Source of the DNA: JAFGLZ01 sp964390905
Lineage (GTDB): Bacteria > Planctomycetota > Phycisphaerae > UBA1845 > JAFGLZ01
NCBI GenBank assembly: GCA_964390905.1
Contig: CAYMLO010000009.1
Location: 1-64,000 of the forward strand
DNA length: 64,000 nucleotides
Direction of reading: 5' to 3'
The notes beneath the pieces were generated by a model, which did not search any database, was not told the DNA's origin, and was given only the letters and a program-made list of their open reading frames with translations. Within the stretch, counting starts at the first letter, position 1. Each line of letters starts with the position of its first letter. Made by a program: the position numbers and the translations under genes. This document shows, one piece after another, positions 53,024-61,350 of the stretch.

Positions 53024-54538
53024 ATGACCACGCCAGACACCACGACGATCGCCGAACTATCCCAGCACGCCGACCAGACGGTTCGGATCCGCGGGTGGGT
53101 GTATCGAACGCGGTCGAGCGGCAAGGTGGCCTTTGTCATCGTCCGTGACGGCACGGGCATCTGCCAGTGCGTCGTGGAACGGACCGACCAGACCGCCGAC
53201 CGCTTCGATCGGCTCCGACACCTGCCGCAGGAGTCCGCATTGACGGTGACCGGCACGGTGCGGATCGACGAGCGGGCGCCGGGCGGTGCGGAGCTGGCCG
53301 TCGTCGACGTCGAGGTCGTCCACGAGGCCGAGCCCTATCCCATCACGCCCAAAGCGCACGGCGTCGACTTTTTGATGCGGCACCGGCATCTGTGGCTCCG
53401 CTCGAGGCGGCAGTATCTGATCCTGAGGATCCGCCACACGCTGGTCGACGAGATCCGCTCGTTTTTCAGCCGCAGCGGGTTCACGCTGATCGACACGCCG
53501 ATCTTCTCGCCCGCCATCGGTGAGGCCGCCAGCACGCTGTTCGAGGTGGACTACTTCGGCGACCCCATCTACCTGGCCCAGACGGGACAGCTGTACCTGG
53601 AGGCGGCGGCCATGTCGTTCGGCAAGGTCTACTGCTTCGGGCCCACGTTCCGGGCCGAGAAGAGCAAGACCCGCCGGCATCTCACCGAGTTCTGGATGCT
53701 CGAGCCGGAGATCGCCTACGCCGACCTGGACGAGGTCATGGCCGTGGCCGAGGACCTGGTCGATTGTCTGGTCACGCGGGTCCTGAACGATCACCGCGCG
53801 GACCTGGCCGAGCTGGGCCGCGATACAGGACCGCTGGAGCGGATCGCCAAGCCCTTCGATCGGATGACCTATACCGAGGCCGCCGAGACGCTGCGCCGCG
53901 ATGAGACGCAGCATTTCATGCAGCAGGACCTGGCCGCCAAGCAGGCCCGGGCCGATCAGGTGTCCACCGACATCGAGCGGATGGAGCAGGAGCGGCAGCA
54001 GTCGGGCGTCAAGAAATGGAAGGCCGACCAGCTCGCCCAGCAAGTCGCCGCGGCTCGGGAGGAACATGCCGATCTGGTTGAGGAGATCGGCAACGTCCCG
54101 CATCACATGGAACTCGCTCGCAACTTTGCATGGGGCACCGACCTCGGCGGATCGGACGAGACCATCATCAGCCGGCTGCACGAGCGGCCCACGTTCGTGA
54201 CGCACTATCCCAAGCAGGCCAAAGCGTTCTACATGTACGTGAACCGCGACGACAGCCGCGTGGTCAACAACTTCGACCTGCTGGCGCCCGAGGGGTACGG
54301 TGAGATCATCGGCGGCTCGCAGCGCGAGGACGACTACGAGACGCTGGTCCAGCGGATCGCCGATGAGGGCCTGCCCCGCGAGCCCTACGAGTGGTACCTC
54401 GACCTGCGTCGCTACGGCAGCGTGCCGCACGGCGGGTTCGGGCTGGGGCTGGAGCGGACGCTCGCGTGGATCTGCGGCCTGAAGCACGTCCGCGAGACGA
54501 TCCCGTTTCCGCGCCTGCTGGGACGCGTCTACCCCTAG
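53024..54538 (+). CDS. asnS: Asparaginyl-tRNA synthetase with coiled-coil insert
   Basis: A 504-residue class IIb synthetase: OB-fold anticodon-binding domain (about 18-108, VRIRGWVYRTRSSGKVAFV), then motif 2 (FRAEKSKTRRHLTEFWMLEPE) and motif 3 (GGFGLGLERTLAWI). Asn rather than Asp specificity is inferred from the motif-2 RRHLTEFWMLE. Between motifs 2 and 3, residues about 292-365 are a heptad-like charged insert (KQARADQVSTDIERMEQERQ) that most bacterial AsnRS lack. The ATG at 53024 is preferred over a GTG six bases earlier, with AAGG upstream. Confidence 0.93.
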   Translation: MTTPDTTTIAELSQHADQTVRIRGWVYRTRSSGKVAFVIVRDGTGICQCVVERTDQTADRFDRLRHLPQESALTVTGTVRIDERAPGGAELAVVDVEVVHEAEPYPITPKAHGVDFLMRHRHLWLRSRRQYLILRIRHTLVDEIRSFFSRSGFTLIDTPIFSPAIGEAASTLFEVDYFGDPIYLAQTGQLYLEAAAMSFGKVYCFGPTFRAEKSKTRRHLTEFWMLEPEIAYADLDEVMAVAEDLVDCLVTRVLNDHRADLAELGRDTGPLERIAKPFDRMTYTEAAETLRRDETQHFMQQDLAAKQARADQVSTDIERMEQERQQSGVKKWKADQLAQQVAAAREEHADLVEEIGNVPHHMELARNFAWGTDLGGSDETIISRLHERPTFVTHYPKQAKAFYMYVNRDDSRVVNNFDLLAPEGYGEIIGGSQREDDYETLVQRIADEGLPREPYEWYLDLRRYGSVPHGGFGLGLERTLAWICGLKHVRETIPFPRLLGRVYP

Positions 54539-54576
54539 CCATCGCTGGCCGTTGCGGAGGTCCAGGAGATCGGTCG

Positions 54577-55146
54577 ATGACCAGAGTGCTCGGCGTCGTG
54601 GGAAGCCCTCGCAAAAACGGCAACACCCACATCTTGGTCTCCAGGATCTTGGCCGGCGCCGAGGCGCAGGGGGCGGTGACCGAGCAGATCCTACTCGGCG
54701 ACCTCACGATCCGCGAGTGCGATGGCTGCCACGCCTGCTGGCAGGGCAAGGACTGCACCAAGGACGACGACATGAATGGCCTGTACCCGCGGATCGCCGC
54801 GAGTGACGTCATCGTCTTCGGCACGCCCGTCTACTGGTATGGTCCGACCGCGTTGATGAAGGCGTTCGTCGACCGGTTCGTCTTCTTCAACTGTCCCGAG
54901 AACCGCAAGACGCTTCAGGGTACGTCGGCCGTCGTCGCTGTTCCGTTCGAAGAAGACAACCCCGAGACGGCTGCGCTCGTGCTGGCGTTCTTCCGAAAGT
55001 GTTTCGAGTACCTGCAAATGGACCTGCTCGGCCAGATCGTCGTGCCCGGCGTCACGCTGAGAGGAGAAATCCTCAAGAAGGAGGACCGCCTGAAAGAGGC
55101 CCACGAGCTCGGCAAGAGACTCGCCCAATCCGCCCGCCGCCCGTGA
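54577..55146 (+). CDS. NAD(P)H-dependent FMN reductase / flavodoxin-like protein
   Basis: A 189-residue flavoprotein: FMN phosphate loop GSPRKNGNTHIL, a cysteine-containing segment CDGCHACWQGKDCTKDDDM after strand 2, and FGTPVYWYGPTALMKAFVDR, the isoalloxazine-binding loop. It resembles iron-sulfur-flavoprotein/quinone-reductase types; whether the cysteines bind a cluster is unclear. AGGAG is 8 bases before the ATG. It follows asnS by 38 bases. Confidence 0.88.
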   Translation: MTRVLGVVGSPRKNGNTHILVSRILAGAEAQGAVTEQILLGDLTIRECDGCHACWQGKDCTKDDDMNGLYPRIAASDVIVFGTPVYWYGPTALMKAFVDRFVFFNCPENRKTLQGTSAVVAVPFEEDNPETAALVLAFFRKCFEYLQMDLLGQIVVPGVTLRGEILKKEDRLKEAHELGKRLAQSARRP

Positions 55147-55195
55147 CGCGCGGTGCGACCGATCCGGCGTGGCCTTCATGCCGACCGAGCGGTGC

Positions 55196-55390
55196 GTCCC
55201 GTAGGGACGCAGTGAGAATAGCCCAGGAGTTCACTCCTGGGGCTGCGAAACGCGGCCAACATCCCAGTCCCGTAGGGACGGATGAATTGTGAACGCTTCG
55301 TTCATTCGTCCCTACGGGACTCTGTCTTTCGAGCGACGCCCGTTCCCAGGACTGAAGTCCTGGGCTATTCTCGCTGGATCCCTACGGGAC
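55196..55390. repeat. Nested palindromic element C (MITE-like)
   Basis: Arms of 33 bases at 55196-55228 and 55358-55390 are inverted copies with about three mismatches (both contain GAGAATAGCCCAGGA in opposite orientation). The centre holds a 21-bp inverted repeat (55266-55286 with 55301-55321, one mismatch) built around CGTAGGGACG. Two side hairpins (CCCAGGAGT/ACTCCTGGG at 55222-55241, CCCAGGACT/AGTCCTGGG at 55345-55364) complete it. No transposase is encoded. Elements of this style are common in Planctomycetota (recollection, not checked). Confidence 0.8.
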
Positions 55391-55410
55391 CGAGAGAATG
55401 TACGCGTCGA

Positions 55411-56325
55411 TCACTTCCAGCGAAACTTCCACCAGCGTGAGGCCTCGACGACCTTCTCCCAGTCTGCCCTGAGCGATTCTGGCGTGAACTCAAAGCCGCA
55501 TTCCGGGCAGCACCCGCCGTCGGGATGTCCCGCCAGCGAGTAGTGGCACTCCGGGCAGATCAGCCACCCCTCCTTCTCCAGTCGCTCGAAGAAGGCCCTA
55601 CGACGGCCTGTTAGCAGAGCGAGACATATGATTACCGTCATGAGCGCGAAGAACACGGAAAGCGAAACCGCCCATCCGACCCCTGTCGAAAGGAACAGAC
55701 CCCAGAGGCCAAGGCATATGAAGACGCAGAAGGATGCGGCAAGCCACCCTATTGGCAACAAGCGCTTCGGAACCTGTTCCAGCCGCTGGCGGGCCTTGGA
55801 TCGCTCGCCGAAGCGACCGACCGTGTGCGGCAGGAGCGCCCTTACGTCGGACCAGAGCTCCTTCAGCGATTCGGGTGCGAAGGCGTGATCGCACGCCGGG
55901 CACCGCCCATCCTCGGCGCAGCCCGCCAGGGATGACAGGCACTCGGGGCAGAAGTCATCGCCGTGGACTTGCAGTTGGTGGAAGAACCGACGCTCCTTCC
56001 GGTCCGCGACCGCAGACACAGAACCCATGACTACGCAGAACAGCATGAACCCGAAGAAGCTCCACGGGAACCACACTGACCCCGGAGGTCGGTCACCATA
56101 TTTCACCACAAGGATCAACCACGAAATGGCGACAGCAAGGACGCCCAAGAGGCGCAAGCGGCGCGACCATGATTCAATCGAGCGGATCTGCCGAAGTGCC
56201 CGCCTGCGTCGGTCGCGATCGGGAATGGCGCGGGCCCGGCGCCGCCGCACGATCACGCTGTAGGCGATGATCCCGGCGAGCAACGCGCAGCCCAGCAGAA
56301 GGAGCATCGACCTCGGCTGTACCAT
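55411..56325 (-). CDS. Membrane protein with two zinc ribbons, copy 1
   Basis: A 304-residue protein with membrane helices near 5-25, about 62-80, about 85-105 and about 195-240. Between them is a zinc-ribbon-like CPECLSSLAGCAEDGRCPACDHAF, and near the C-terminus a second, CPECHYSLAG then CCPECGFEF. The end (LRADWEKVVEASRWWKFRWK) is shared with its paralogue. Not a known named family. The ATG at 56325 lies just before the first helix; an in-frame start at 56424 falls in DNA that is itself duplicated. Confidence 0.65.
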   Translation of the reverse strand: MVQPRSMLLLLGCALLAGIIAYSVIVRRRRARAIPDRDRRRRALRQIRSIESWSRRLRLLGVLAVAISWLILVVKYGDRPPGSVWFPWSFFGFMLFCVVMGSVSAVADRKERRFFHQLQVHGDDFCPECLSSLAGCAEDGRCPACDHAFAPESLKELWSDVRALLPHTVGRFGERSKARQRLEQVPKRLLPIGWLAASFCVFICLGLWGLFLSTGVGWAVSLSVFFALMTVIICLALLTGRRRAFFERLEKEGWLICPECHYSLAGHPDGGCCPECGFEFTPESLRADWEKVVEASRWWKFRWK

Positions 56326-56586
56326 CGAGCTTGCCCAATCACAGATGACGATCTGGTGAACGCTACGTCGTCCGCATCGCGGACGGATCCGATCACGCGC
56401 ATGGTACAAGGGTGCATGCCACAACGCAGCGCCAAAAACTCGGAAAACGCAGGGCGTGCGCGCCCCATCGCGCGGGCGGTGGGGGACACAAGTGCCTCGT
56501 CGATCGGCATCCCCTGAAGGTCATCGCCCGAAAGCCACGTCCCGTGTGTTGGGTGATGTCTCACCTGCGTCGAAGTCGGCCGTTTG
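56326..56586. other. Spacer between zinc-ribbon paralogues
   Basis: 261 bases. The half next to copy 1 resembles the leader of copy 2, since both translate upstream of the ATG to similar frames. This suggests that the duplicated unit is larger than the coding region. Confidence 0.4.
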
Positions 56587-57498
56587 TCACTTCCAGCGGA
56601 ACTTCCACCAGCGTGAGGCCTTGAGGATCCTCTTCCAGTCTGCCCTGAGCGATTCCGGCGTGAACTCAAAGCCGCATTCCGGACAACACCCGCCCTTGGG
56701 GTGTCCCGCCAGCGAGTAGTGGCATTCGAGGCAGACCTGGCAATGCTCTTCTTCGAGTTTCTTGAAGAACCCCTCACGGCTGATCGCCCGCAGAGCGAAA
56801 TACGGGATCGGCATGAAGTACGTGAGGATCCCGGCGAGTGGCAACGCCCATTCCACCCCCCCTTGCCAACTCAAGCCCCACAGACCAACGTACAGGAAGA
56901 CGGAAAGGGCGCCGGCAAACCACCCGATCGGCGATAAGCGCTTCGGGACGTTGTCCAGGCGCTGGCGCCTCTTGTCCCGTTCCTTGAGCCGAGGTGATGA
57001 ACGCGGCAGGAGTCTCCTGACGTCAGACCAGAGCTCCTTCAACGATTCAGCTGCGAAGGCGTGATCGCACGTCGGACACCGTCCATCCTCGATGTACCCC
57101 AGCAGGGACGACAGGCACTCAGGACAGAAACCGTGCGCGTAGACTCCGAGTTGATGGAAGAACACTCGCACCCTCCGGGTTACCGGAATGGATGCGCCAA
57201 GCGCAAGCAACATGAGCAGATAAACCCCAGCCATAGGCAACCAGAGTCGAGTCGATTCCGGCGCTCGATGTGTGTGCTCGATCAGAAGAATCAACGACAA
57301 GATGGAGAGCACCGCCATCAAGCCGCCCAGACGCCGCGGCCATGATTGAATCGACCGGATCTGCCGGAGTGCCCGCCTGCGTCTGTCGCGATCGGGAACA
57401 GCGCGGACTTGACGCCGCCACACGATCACCCGATAGGCGATGTGTCCGGCGAGGAACGCGCCGATCAGCAGATACAGAATCGGTCTCGCGTCTGCCAT
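56587..57498 (-). CDS. Membrane protein with two zinc ribbons, copy 2
   Basis: A 303-residue paralogue of the protein at 55411-56325. It has the same order of membrane helices, a first ribbon CPECLSSLLGYIEDGRCPTCDHAF and a C-terminal ribbon-like CLECHYSLAG then CCPECGFEF. One ribbon cysteine pair is altered in the second ribbon (C-L-E-C keeps both cysteines; C-Q-V-C precedes it). The last 20 residues differ only slightly from copy 1. A regulatory or redox-sensing membrane role is only a guess. Confidence 0.65.
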   Translation of the reverse strand: MADARPILYLLIGAFLAGHIAYRVIVWRRQVRAVPDRDRRRRALRQIRSIQSWPRRLGGLMAVLSILSLILLIEHTHRAPESTRLWLPMAGVYLLMLLALGASIPVTRRVRVFFHQLGVYAHGFCPECLSSLLGYIEDGRCPTCDHAFAAESLKELWSDVRRLLPRSSPRLKERDKRRQRLDNVPKRLSPIGWFAGALSVFLYVGLWGLSWQGGVEWALPLAGILTYFMPIPYFALRAISREGFFKKLEEEHCQVCLECHYSLAGHPKGGCCPECGFEFTPESLRADWKRILKASRWWKFRWK

Positions 57499-57778
57499 CG
57501 AGTTCCCGAGATCACAGGTGACAACCCGGTGAACGTCACTCAGCCCGCCGCCTCGCGGACCGACCCGAGCACGCGCATGGTACAGGGCTTGGAGCGAGAC
57601 CGCAGCGCCATGGACTCCGAAACGGGGCTGCGCCCTCACCGTTCCCAGCGGCGGCCGAGTCTGTCATGCACACCAGGCCCTCGGCGATGCCCCCGATGCT
57701 TGACAGCCAAGAGCGCCGTCGATAGGGTCGCGCCAACATCTCGCAGGCAACGCCTGTGCAGTATGAAAGGGGAGTGCT

Positions 57779-58558
57779 ATGGCAGAAACCGCTCCACCGC
57801 AGCAGCAGGTCGTTGTTCAGACCCAATCACAAAGCAATGGTCTCGGTGTGGCAGGCTTCGTCCTGTCGTTGCTGGGGCTCTTTACCTGTGGGCTCACCAG
57901 CCTGTTGGGCGTCATCCTCAGCGCGATCGGCATGCGCAGAGAACCCAGGGGGTTGGCCATTGCCGGACTCGTCCTGGGGTTGATCACCGTCCTTGGATGG
58001 GTCGTGGCGTTCGTCGTGGGGGTCGCCGCGCCCCTCCTGGTGATGGTCGGGTTGGCCAGCGAGGCGGCGACCACGATGGACCAAATGCCCAAGCCTACGA
58101 ATCTCAACAGGCCTCGGAAGCTGGACGTTCGTTCCAAGGTGGTCCCGCGTGGCAAGTCCAGTGTCCGCACCAAGACAGGGACACGCGGCCTGCCTACGCC
58201 GCTCCCGGAGTCCAGCGCCCGCGCCAAGCCCAAGTCTTCTCGCACCCCGGCGATATCCCCCAGACCCGACCGGCGGAACTCGTCCAGGATGCGGGCGGCG
58301 CTCGGCTTCGAGAAAGACTTCCTCGCCTGGCTAGACAAGGAGCCCGCCGAGGAGCGGGAATCGGCCATCCTCATCTTCGCAGATCAGGACGGCGAGTATG
58401 CCGCGATGTATGACGAGGCCCAGCAGATCTTGACGGACCGGTACAACACCGTCCGCGCCAAGGCGGGCAAGCCGACGCTCTCGGATCTGAAGATCCGCCA
58501 GGAGGCCGTCCGCAACGTCCTGCGGAAATGGGCAGCGCCGAAGGCGAAGCGCAAGTAG
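57779..58558 (+). CDS. DUF4190-like membrane protein with basic C-terminal domain
   Basis: A 259-residue protein with two or three membrane helices near the N-terminus (GVAGFVLSLLGLFTCGLTSLLGVILSAIG and a second in GLAIAGLVLGLITVLGW, each split in the pattern of DUF4190) and a long basic, Pro/Arg/Ser-rich tail. From about residue 165 a soluble helical segment (EKDFLAWLDKEPAEERE, then KAGKPTLSDLKIRQEAV) follows. Function unknown. AAGGGGAG precedes the ATG. Confidence 0.65.
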   Translation: MAETAPPQQQVVVQTQSQSNGLGVAGFVLSLLGLFTCGLTSLLGVILSAIGMRREPRGLAIAGLVLGLITVLGWVVAFVVGVAAPLLVMVGLASEAATTMDQMPKPTNLNRPRKLDVRSKVVPRGKSSVRTKTGTRGLPTPLPESSARAKPKSSRTPAISPRPDRRNSSRMRAALGFEKDFLAWLDKEPAEERESAILIFADQDGEYAAMYDEAQQILTDRYNTVRAKAGKPTLSDLKIRQEAVRNVLRKWAAPKAKRK

Positions 58559-58622
58559 CGCCGAGACGAAATGGGGGATGCACGCCACTTCCTGTCTGCG
58601 CAATGCGCGGCGGCGACAGACT

Positions 58623-58640
58623 GGGCCTGAGGACAGGCCC
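58623..58640. terminator. Stem-loop between convergent genes
   Basis: GGGCCTG (58623-58629) and CAGGCCC (58634-58640) with an AGGA loop, a perfect 7-bp stem between the DUF4190-like and TM2-type genes. It could end both transcripts; no U-tract is present. Confidence 0.35.
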
Positions 58641-58665
58641 GTTGCGAAGTGATCCTCACGCTAGA

Positions 58666-59067
58666 TTAGTCGGTCAGGGGTTGGCCGTCGGCGTCCGTAT
58701 TCATCGACCCGGTCAAGATGAGAATCCCCTCGATGAGCCCCCAGAGCCCGCCGATCCCGCACGTGAGCAGCGTCACGACGATCTGAAGGACCCCGATGCC
58801 AATGTATCCCAGGTAGAAGCGATGGACCCCGAACGACCCGAGGAGAATTCCCAGGATGCCCGCCACGATCTTGGATCTCCCCCCCGCCGCACCGCCCGCC
58901 CCTCGGATCACGAGCGCGCACCCACAGTTCCGGCAGATCTGCTCCCCCGGGTTGGTGGCGTTGCCGCAATTCTGACAGAACTGGGTCGCGGCCAGAGGAG
59001 GACACCCGCATCCGACGCACATCACCGCTTGGTCCGCCACCTGCTGACCGCAGTTTCTGCAAAACAT
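58666..59067 (-). CDS. TM2-domain protein with N-terminal zinc ribbons
   Basis: A 133-residue membrane protein. The N-terminus carries three CxxC-type pairs (MFCRNCGQQ, CVGCGCPP, FCQNCGNATNPGEQICRNCGCAL) as zinc-ribbon-like modules, and the C-terminal half is a TM2 domain (LLGSFGVHRFYLGYIGIGVLQ, then a second helix). Such proteins are widespread but of unknown function. AGGAGG stands 6 bases before the ATG. Confidence 0.8.
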   Translation of the reverse strand: MFCRNCGQQVADQAVMCVGCGCPPLAATQFCQNCGNATNPGEQICRNCGCALVIRGAGGAAGGRSKIVAGILGILLGSFGVHRFYLGYIGIGVLQIVVTLLTCGIGGLWGLIEGILILTGSMNTDADGQPLTD

Positions 59068-59359
59068 GCCCTTCCTCCTGCATCGGGTGACCGCAATCCC
59101 GGCCGGGACATCTTAACGGGCCCGGCACGTGCCCGTCTGCACCCTCGCGCTTGCACGTAGGCGATGGATCGGTGCTGGTGGCCGTAGTTTGCGGGATGGG
59201 CGTTCCGCTCGTCAAGCGGGGAGTCGCCATTTTCGAGGGGGCGCTGGGCTCGGCCTGTGGCACCACGAAGAATGCCTTCTGGCGCCGACGCGAATGAGCC
59301 AACCGTCGAGCGTGAATCCCTCGGTCCGCACGCCGTCGACGCCGTCGTCCGGGCAAGGA

Positions 59360-60541
59360 TCAACGGAACCACGCCGGGTGATGCTCACGCAAGTGGTCGC
59401 GGATGGCCACGGCGGCGATTCGACACGCCCGTTTGCTGGGGTGGCGGTCCATCGGATGCAGGATCAGCGTGTCGATCCGATACGCGCGAAGCCGCTCGCG
59501 AAGGTCGAGGACGGGGATCTCTGCCTCGCGGCACACCTCGGCCACGGCGCGGTGCGCCGGATCGAACGGATAGCTCGCGCCCAGATCGATGAGCATCGGC
59601 CAGATCGCCACGTGCAACCTCGAACCGCGCGTTCGACACGCCTCGGCCGTCGACTGAAGGAGTCGTCGCGATTTGGCCCAACCCTCGGCGTTGTCCTCGC
59701 CGTACATCCCGTTGTAGCAAGCCGGCAGCAGCCGGTCGCGGGCCAGCTCATTCACCTTGCACCAGGCCAGATCGTAGATCGCGCTGAGCCGACGAAGCCC
59801 CGTCACGGTGTCCCAGCCCTTGCTCATGTATCGCCCGTGGACGAACCGCATCTGTTCGTGCGAGCCGCGGACCACCTCCGCGTGGATCGTCGTGAAGTCC
59901 CCGGACAGGACCGGATCGTTCAGATACCACGCATAGACGACGGCGTCCGGCTCGAGCCCCAGCCATTCCTTGCGACAGAGCTCCGTGATCGTATCCACCT
60001 GCCTGGCGCTGATGCCGCCATTGAGCACCTCGAACCGCCCAGAGCCCCCCTCGCTGTCCAGCACGGCCTCGAGTTGTGCGGGCCATGGATCCCCCGGCTT
60101 GAGCCCTTGTCCGTACGTGAAGCTGTCGCCGATGGCGATCACGCGGATCTTGCCCGGCGCCTTCGGACGGATCTGACCGGGACGCATCCCGCGCTCATCG
60201 CACGGCGAGAGCACCCCGTGGGGCGTGTGGGGGTACAGCCCCTCCATGTCCATCACACCGTATTCGTCGTAGAGGCGCCGACGCACGGCGGGGTCGGTCA
60301 GATCGACATCCAGGTAGTCGTTCAGGTTGCGGTCAAAGCACGTCAGCCGGATCCCCGTGCCGACGAATTCCTGGATGTACGGTCCGCGATCGGCCCCGTA
60401 GCCGACCACGCGGAGCGCGAAGTCGGCGACGACCAGCGTCGCGAGAGACGAACCGATCAGAAGCAGCCACCTGCCTCGCTGCCCCGATCGCCGGGATGCG
60501 CGGGATCGATCTTCTCGCCGATTGGAGACGTGTCTGGTCAT
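59360..60541 (-). CDS. Membrane-anchored SGNH/GDSL hydrolase
   Basis: A 393-residue protein with one N-terminal membrane anchor (WLLLIGSSLATLVVADFAL) and a large SGNH domain: block I AIGDSFTYGQGL (nucleophile Ser), block II GGISARQVD, the WYLND strand, and C-terminal HPMDRHPS (Asp-x-x-His). A deacylase or esterase acting outside the cytoplasm. The ATG at 60541 is chosen over the GTG three codons upstream. Transcribed on the minus strand like the adjacent GNAT gene (60705-61127) with 163 bases between. Confidence 0.8.
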   Translation of the reverse strand: MTRHVSNRREDRSRASRRSGQRGRWLLLIGSSLATLVVADFALRVVGYGADRGPYIQEFVGTGIRLTCFDRNLNDYLDVDLTDPAVRRRLYDEYGVMDMEGLYPHTPHGVLSPCDERGMRPGQIRPKAPGKIRVIAIGDSFTYGQGLKPGDPWPAQLEAVLDSEGGSGRFEVLNGGISARQVDTITELCRKEWLGLEPDAVVYAWYLNDPVLSGDFTTIHAEVVRGSHEQMRFVHGRYMSKGWDTVTGLRRLSAIYDLAWCKVNELARDRLLPACYNGMYGEDNAEGWAKSRRLLQSTAEACRTRGSRLHVAIWPMLIDLGASYPFDPAHRAVAEVCREAEIPVLDLRERLRAYRIDTLILHPMDRHPSKRACRIAAVAIRDHLREHHPAWFR

Positions 60542-60704
60542 GGGAACCACATCCCGATCGATGCAGTTCGATCGTAGGACGCCCCGTCGACCAGGACAAG
60601 CGACGCCGACGGGCGCTGCCCCTCTTGCTGTCGGCGATCGCCCTGACGATCTGTGGTTCTCGCATCTCGTCGGATGAGGGCGGGGTGCTAGCGCGCCAGC
60701 GCAT

Positions 60705-61127
60705 CTAGATCCGCTTGCTGATGCGGACGTGCGTCCCGTCGACTTCCCAACCTACCGCGCCAAAGACGCCCAGCGCAGATGCGTTGTCGCGACTTACGAT
60801 CGCGTTTGCGTAGCGGACCCCCCGTGCCTGAAGCTGACGTTCAACCTCGCCCACCAGCGCCCTACCGATGCCCTGTCCTCGATGCTCGGGCGCGACGGCC
60901 AGCCGATACACCCATCCCCACCACCCATCCGTCCCCGCCAGTGCCGTCCCGACGACGTTCCCTTCGCTGCGAGCCACCACCAAGATCAACGACGGATGCG
61001 TCCTGAGGGCCTCTTCGATCTGGTCGTCACTTCGAAGCGAGCTCGTCAGACCGACCGATCGCCACAGCTCGATCGCCCCGGCCAGATCCTCGTCCTTGGC
61101 CAATCCGATGTCGTATGAGCTGCCCAT
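60705..61127 (-). CDS. GNAT family N-acetyltransferase
   Basis: A 140-residue acetyltransferase with the acetyl-CoA loop LAVAPEHRGQGIGRALVGEV and the conserved VGWEVDGTHVRISK end. Small single-domain GNATs of this type modify amino acids or protein termini; the substrate is unknown. It is divergent to the SGNH fusion gene, sharing a 223-base intergenic region with the promoter at 61275-61304. Confidence 0.88.
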   Translation of the reverse strand: MGSSYDIGLAKDEDLAGAIELWRSVGLTSSLRSDDQIEEALRTHPSLILVVARSEGNVVGTALAGTDGWWGWVYRLAVAPEHRGQGIGRALVGEVERQLQARGVRYANAIVSRDNASALGVFGAVGWEVDGTHVRISKRI

Positions 61128-61274
61128 CGCGTTCCCGCCTGATAGAACACACTACTCATCCGTCAGCAGAAGCAATACGCTCAGTCTAGCACGTCGGAAG
61201 CCTGCTGCTCAACGCGCTTATTGATGTGTATGCCAGAATCGTTCAGGAGGGCGGGCCTCGAGGCGATCGGGTCC

Positions 61275-61304
61275 TTGGCGGCGCGAGAGGCCGTGGGGTA
61301 ACAT
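61275..61304 (+). promoter_or_regulatory. Candidate promoter for the SGNH fusion gene
   Basis: TTGGCG (61275-61280), an 18-base spacer and TAACAT (61299-61304), about 47 bases before the ATG at 61351. Match to consensus is moderate. Confidence 0.4.
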
Positions 61305-61350
61305 GCTTCGATTCGCCGTACCGACCAGATTCGTAGTAAGGAGACCGGAC

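Noticed and set aside
60496..60708. A 70-codon plus-strand frame with a hydrophobic stretch between the SGNH and GNAT genes.
   Set aside because: It overlaps the start of the SGNH gene, shows no binding site or cleavage site, and ends at the GNAT stop. Probably antisense noise.
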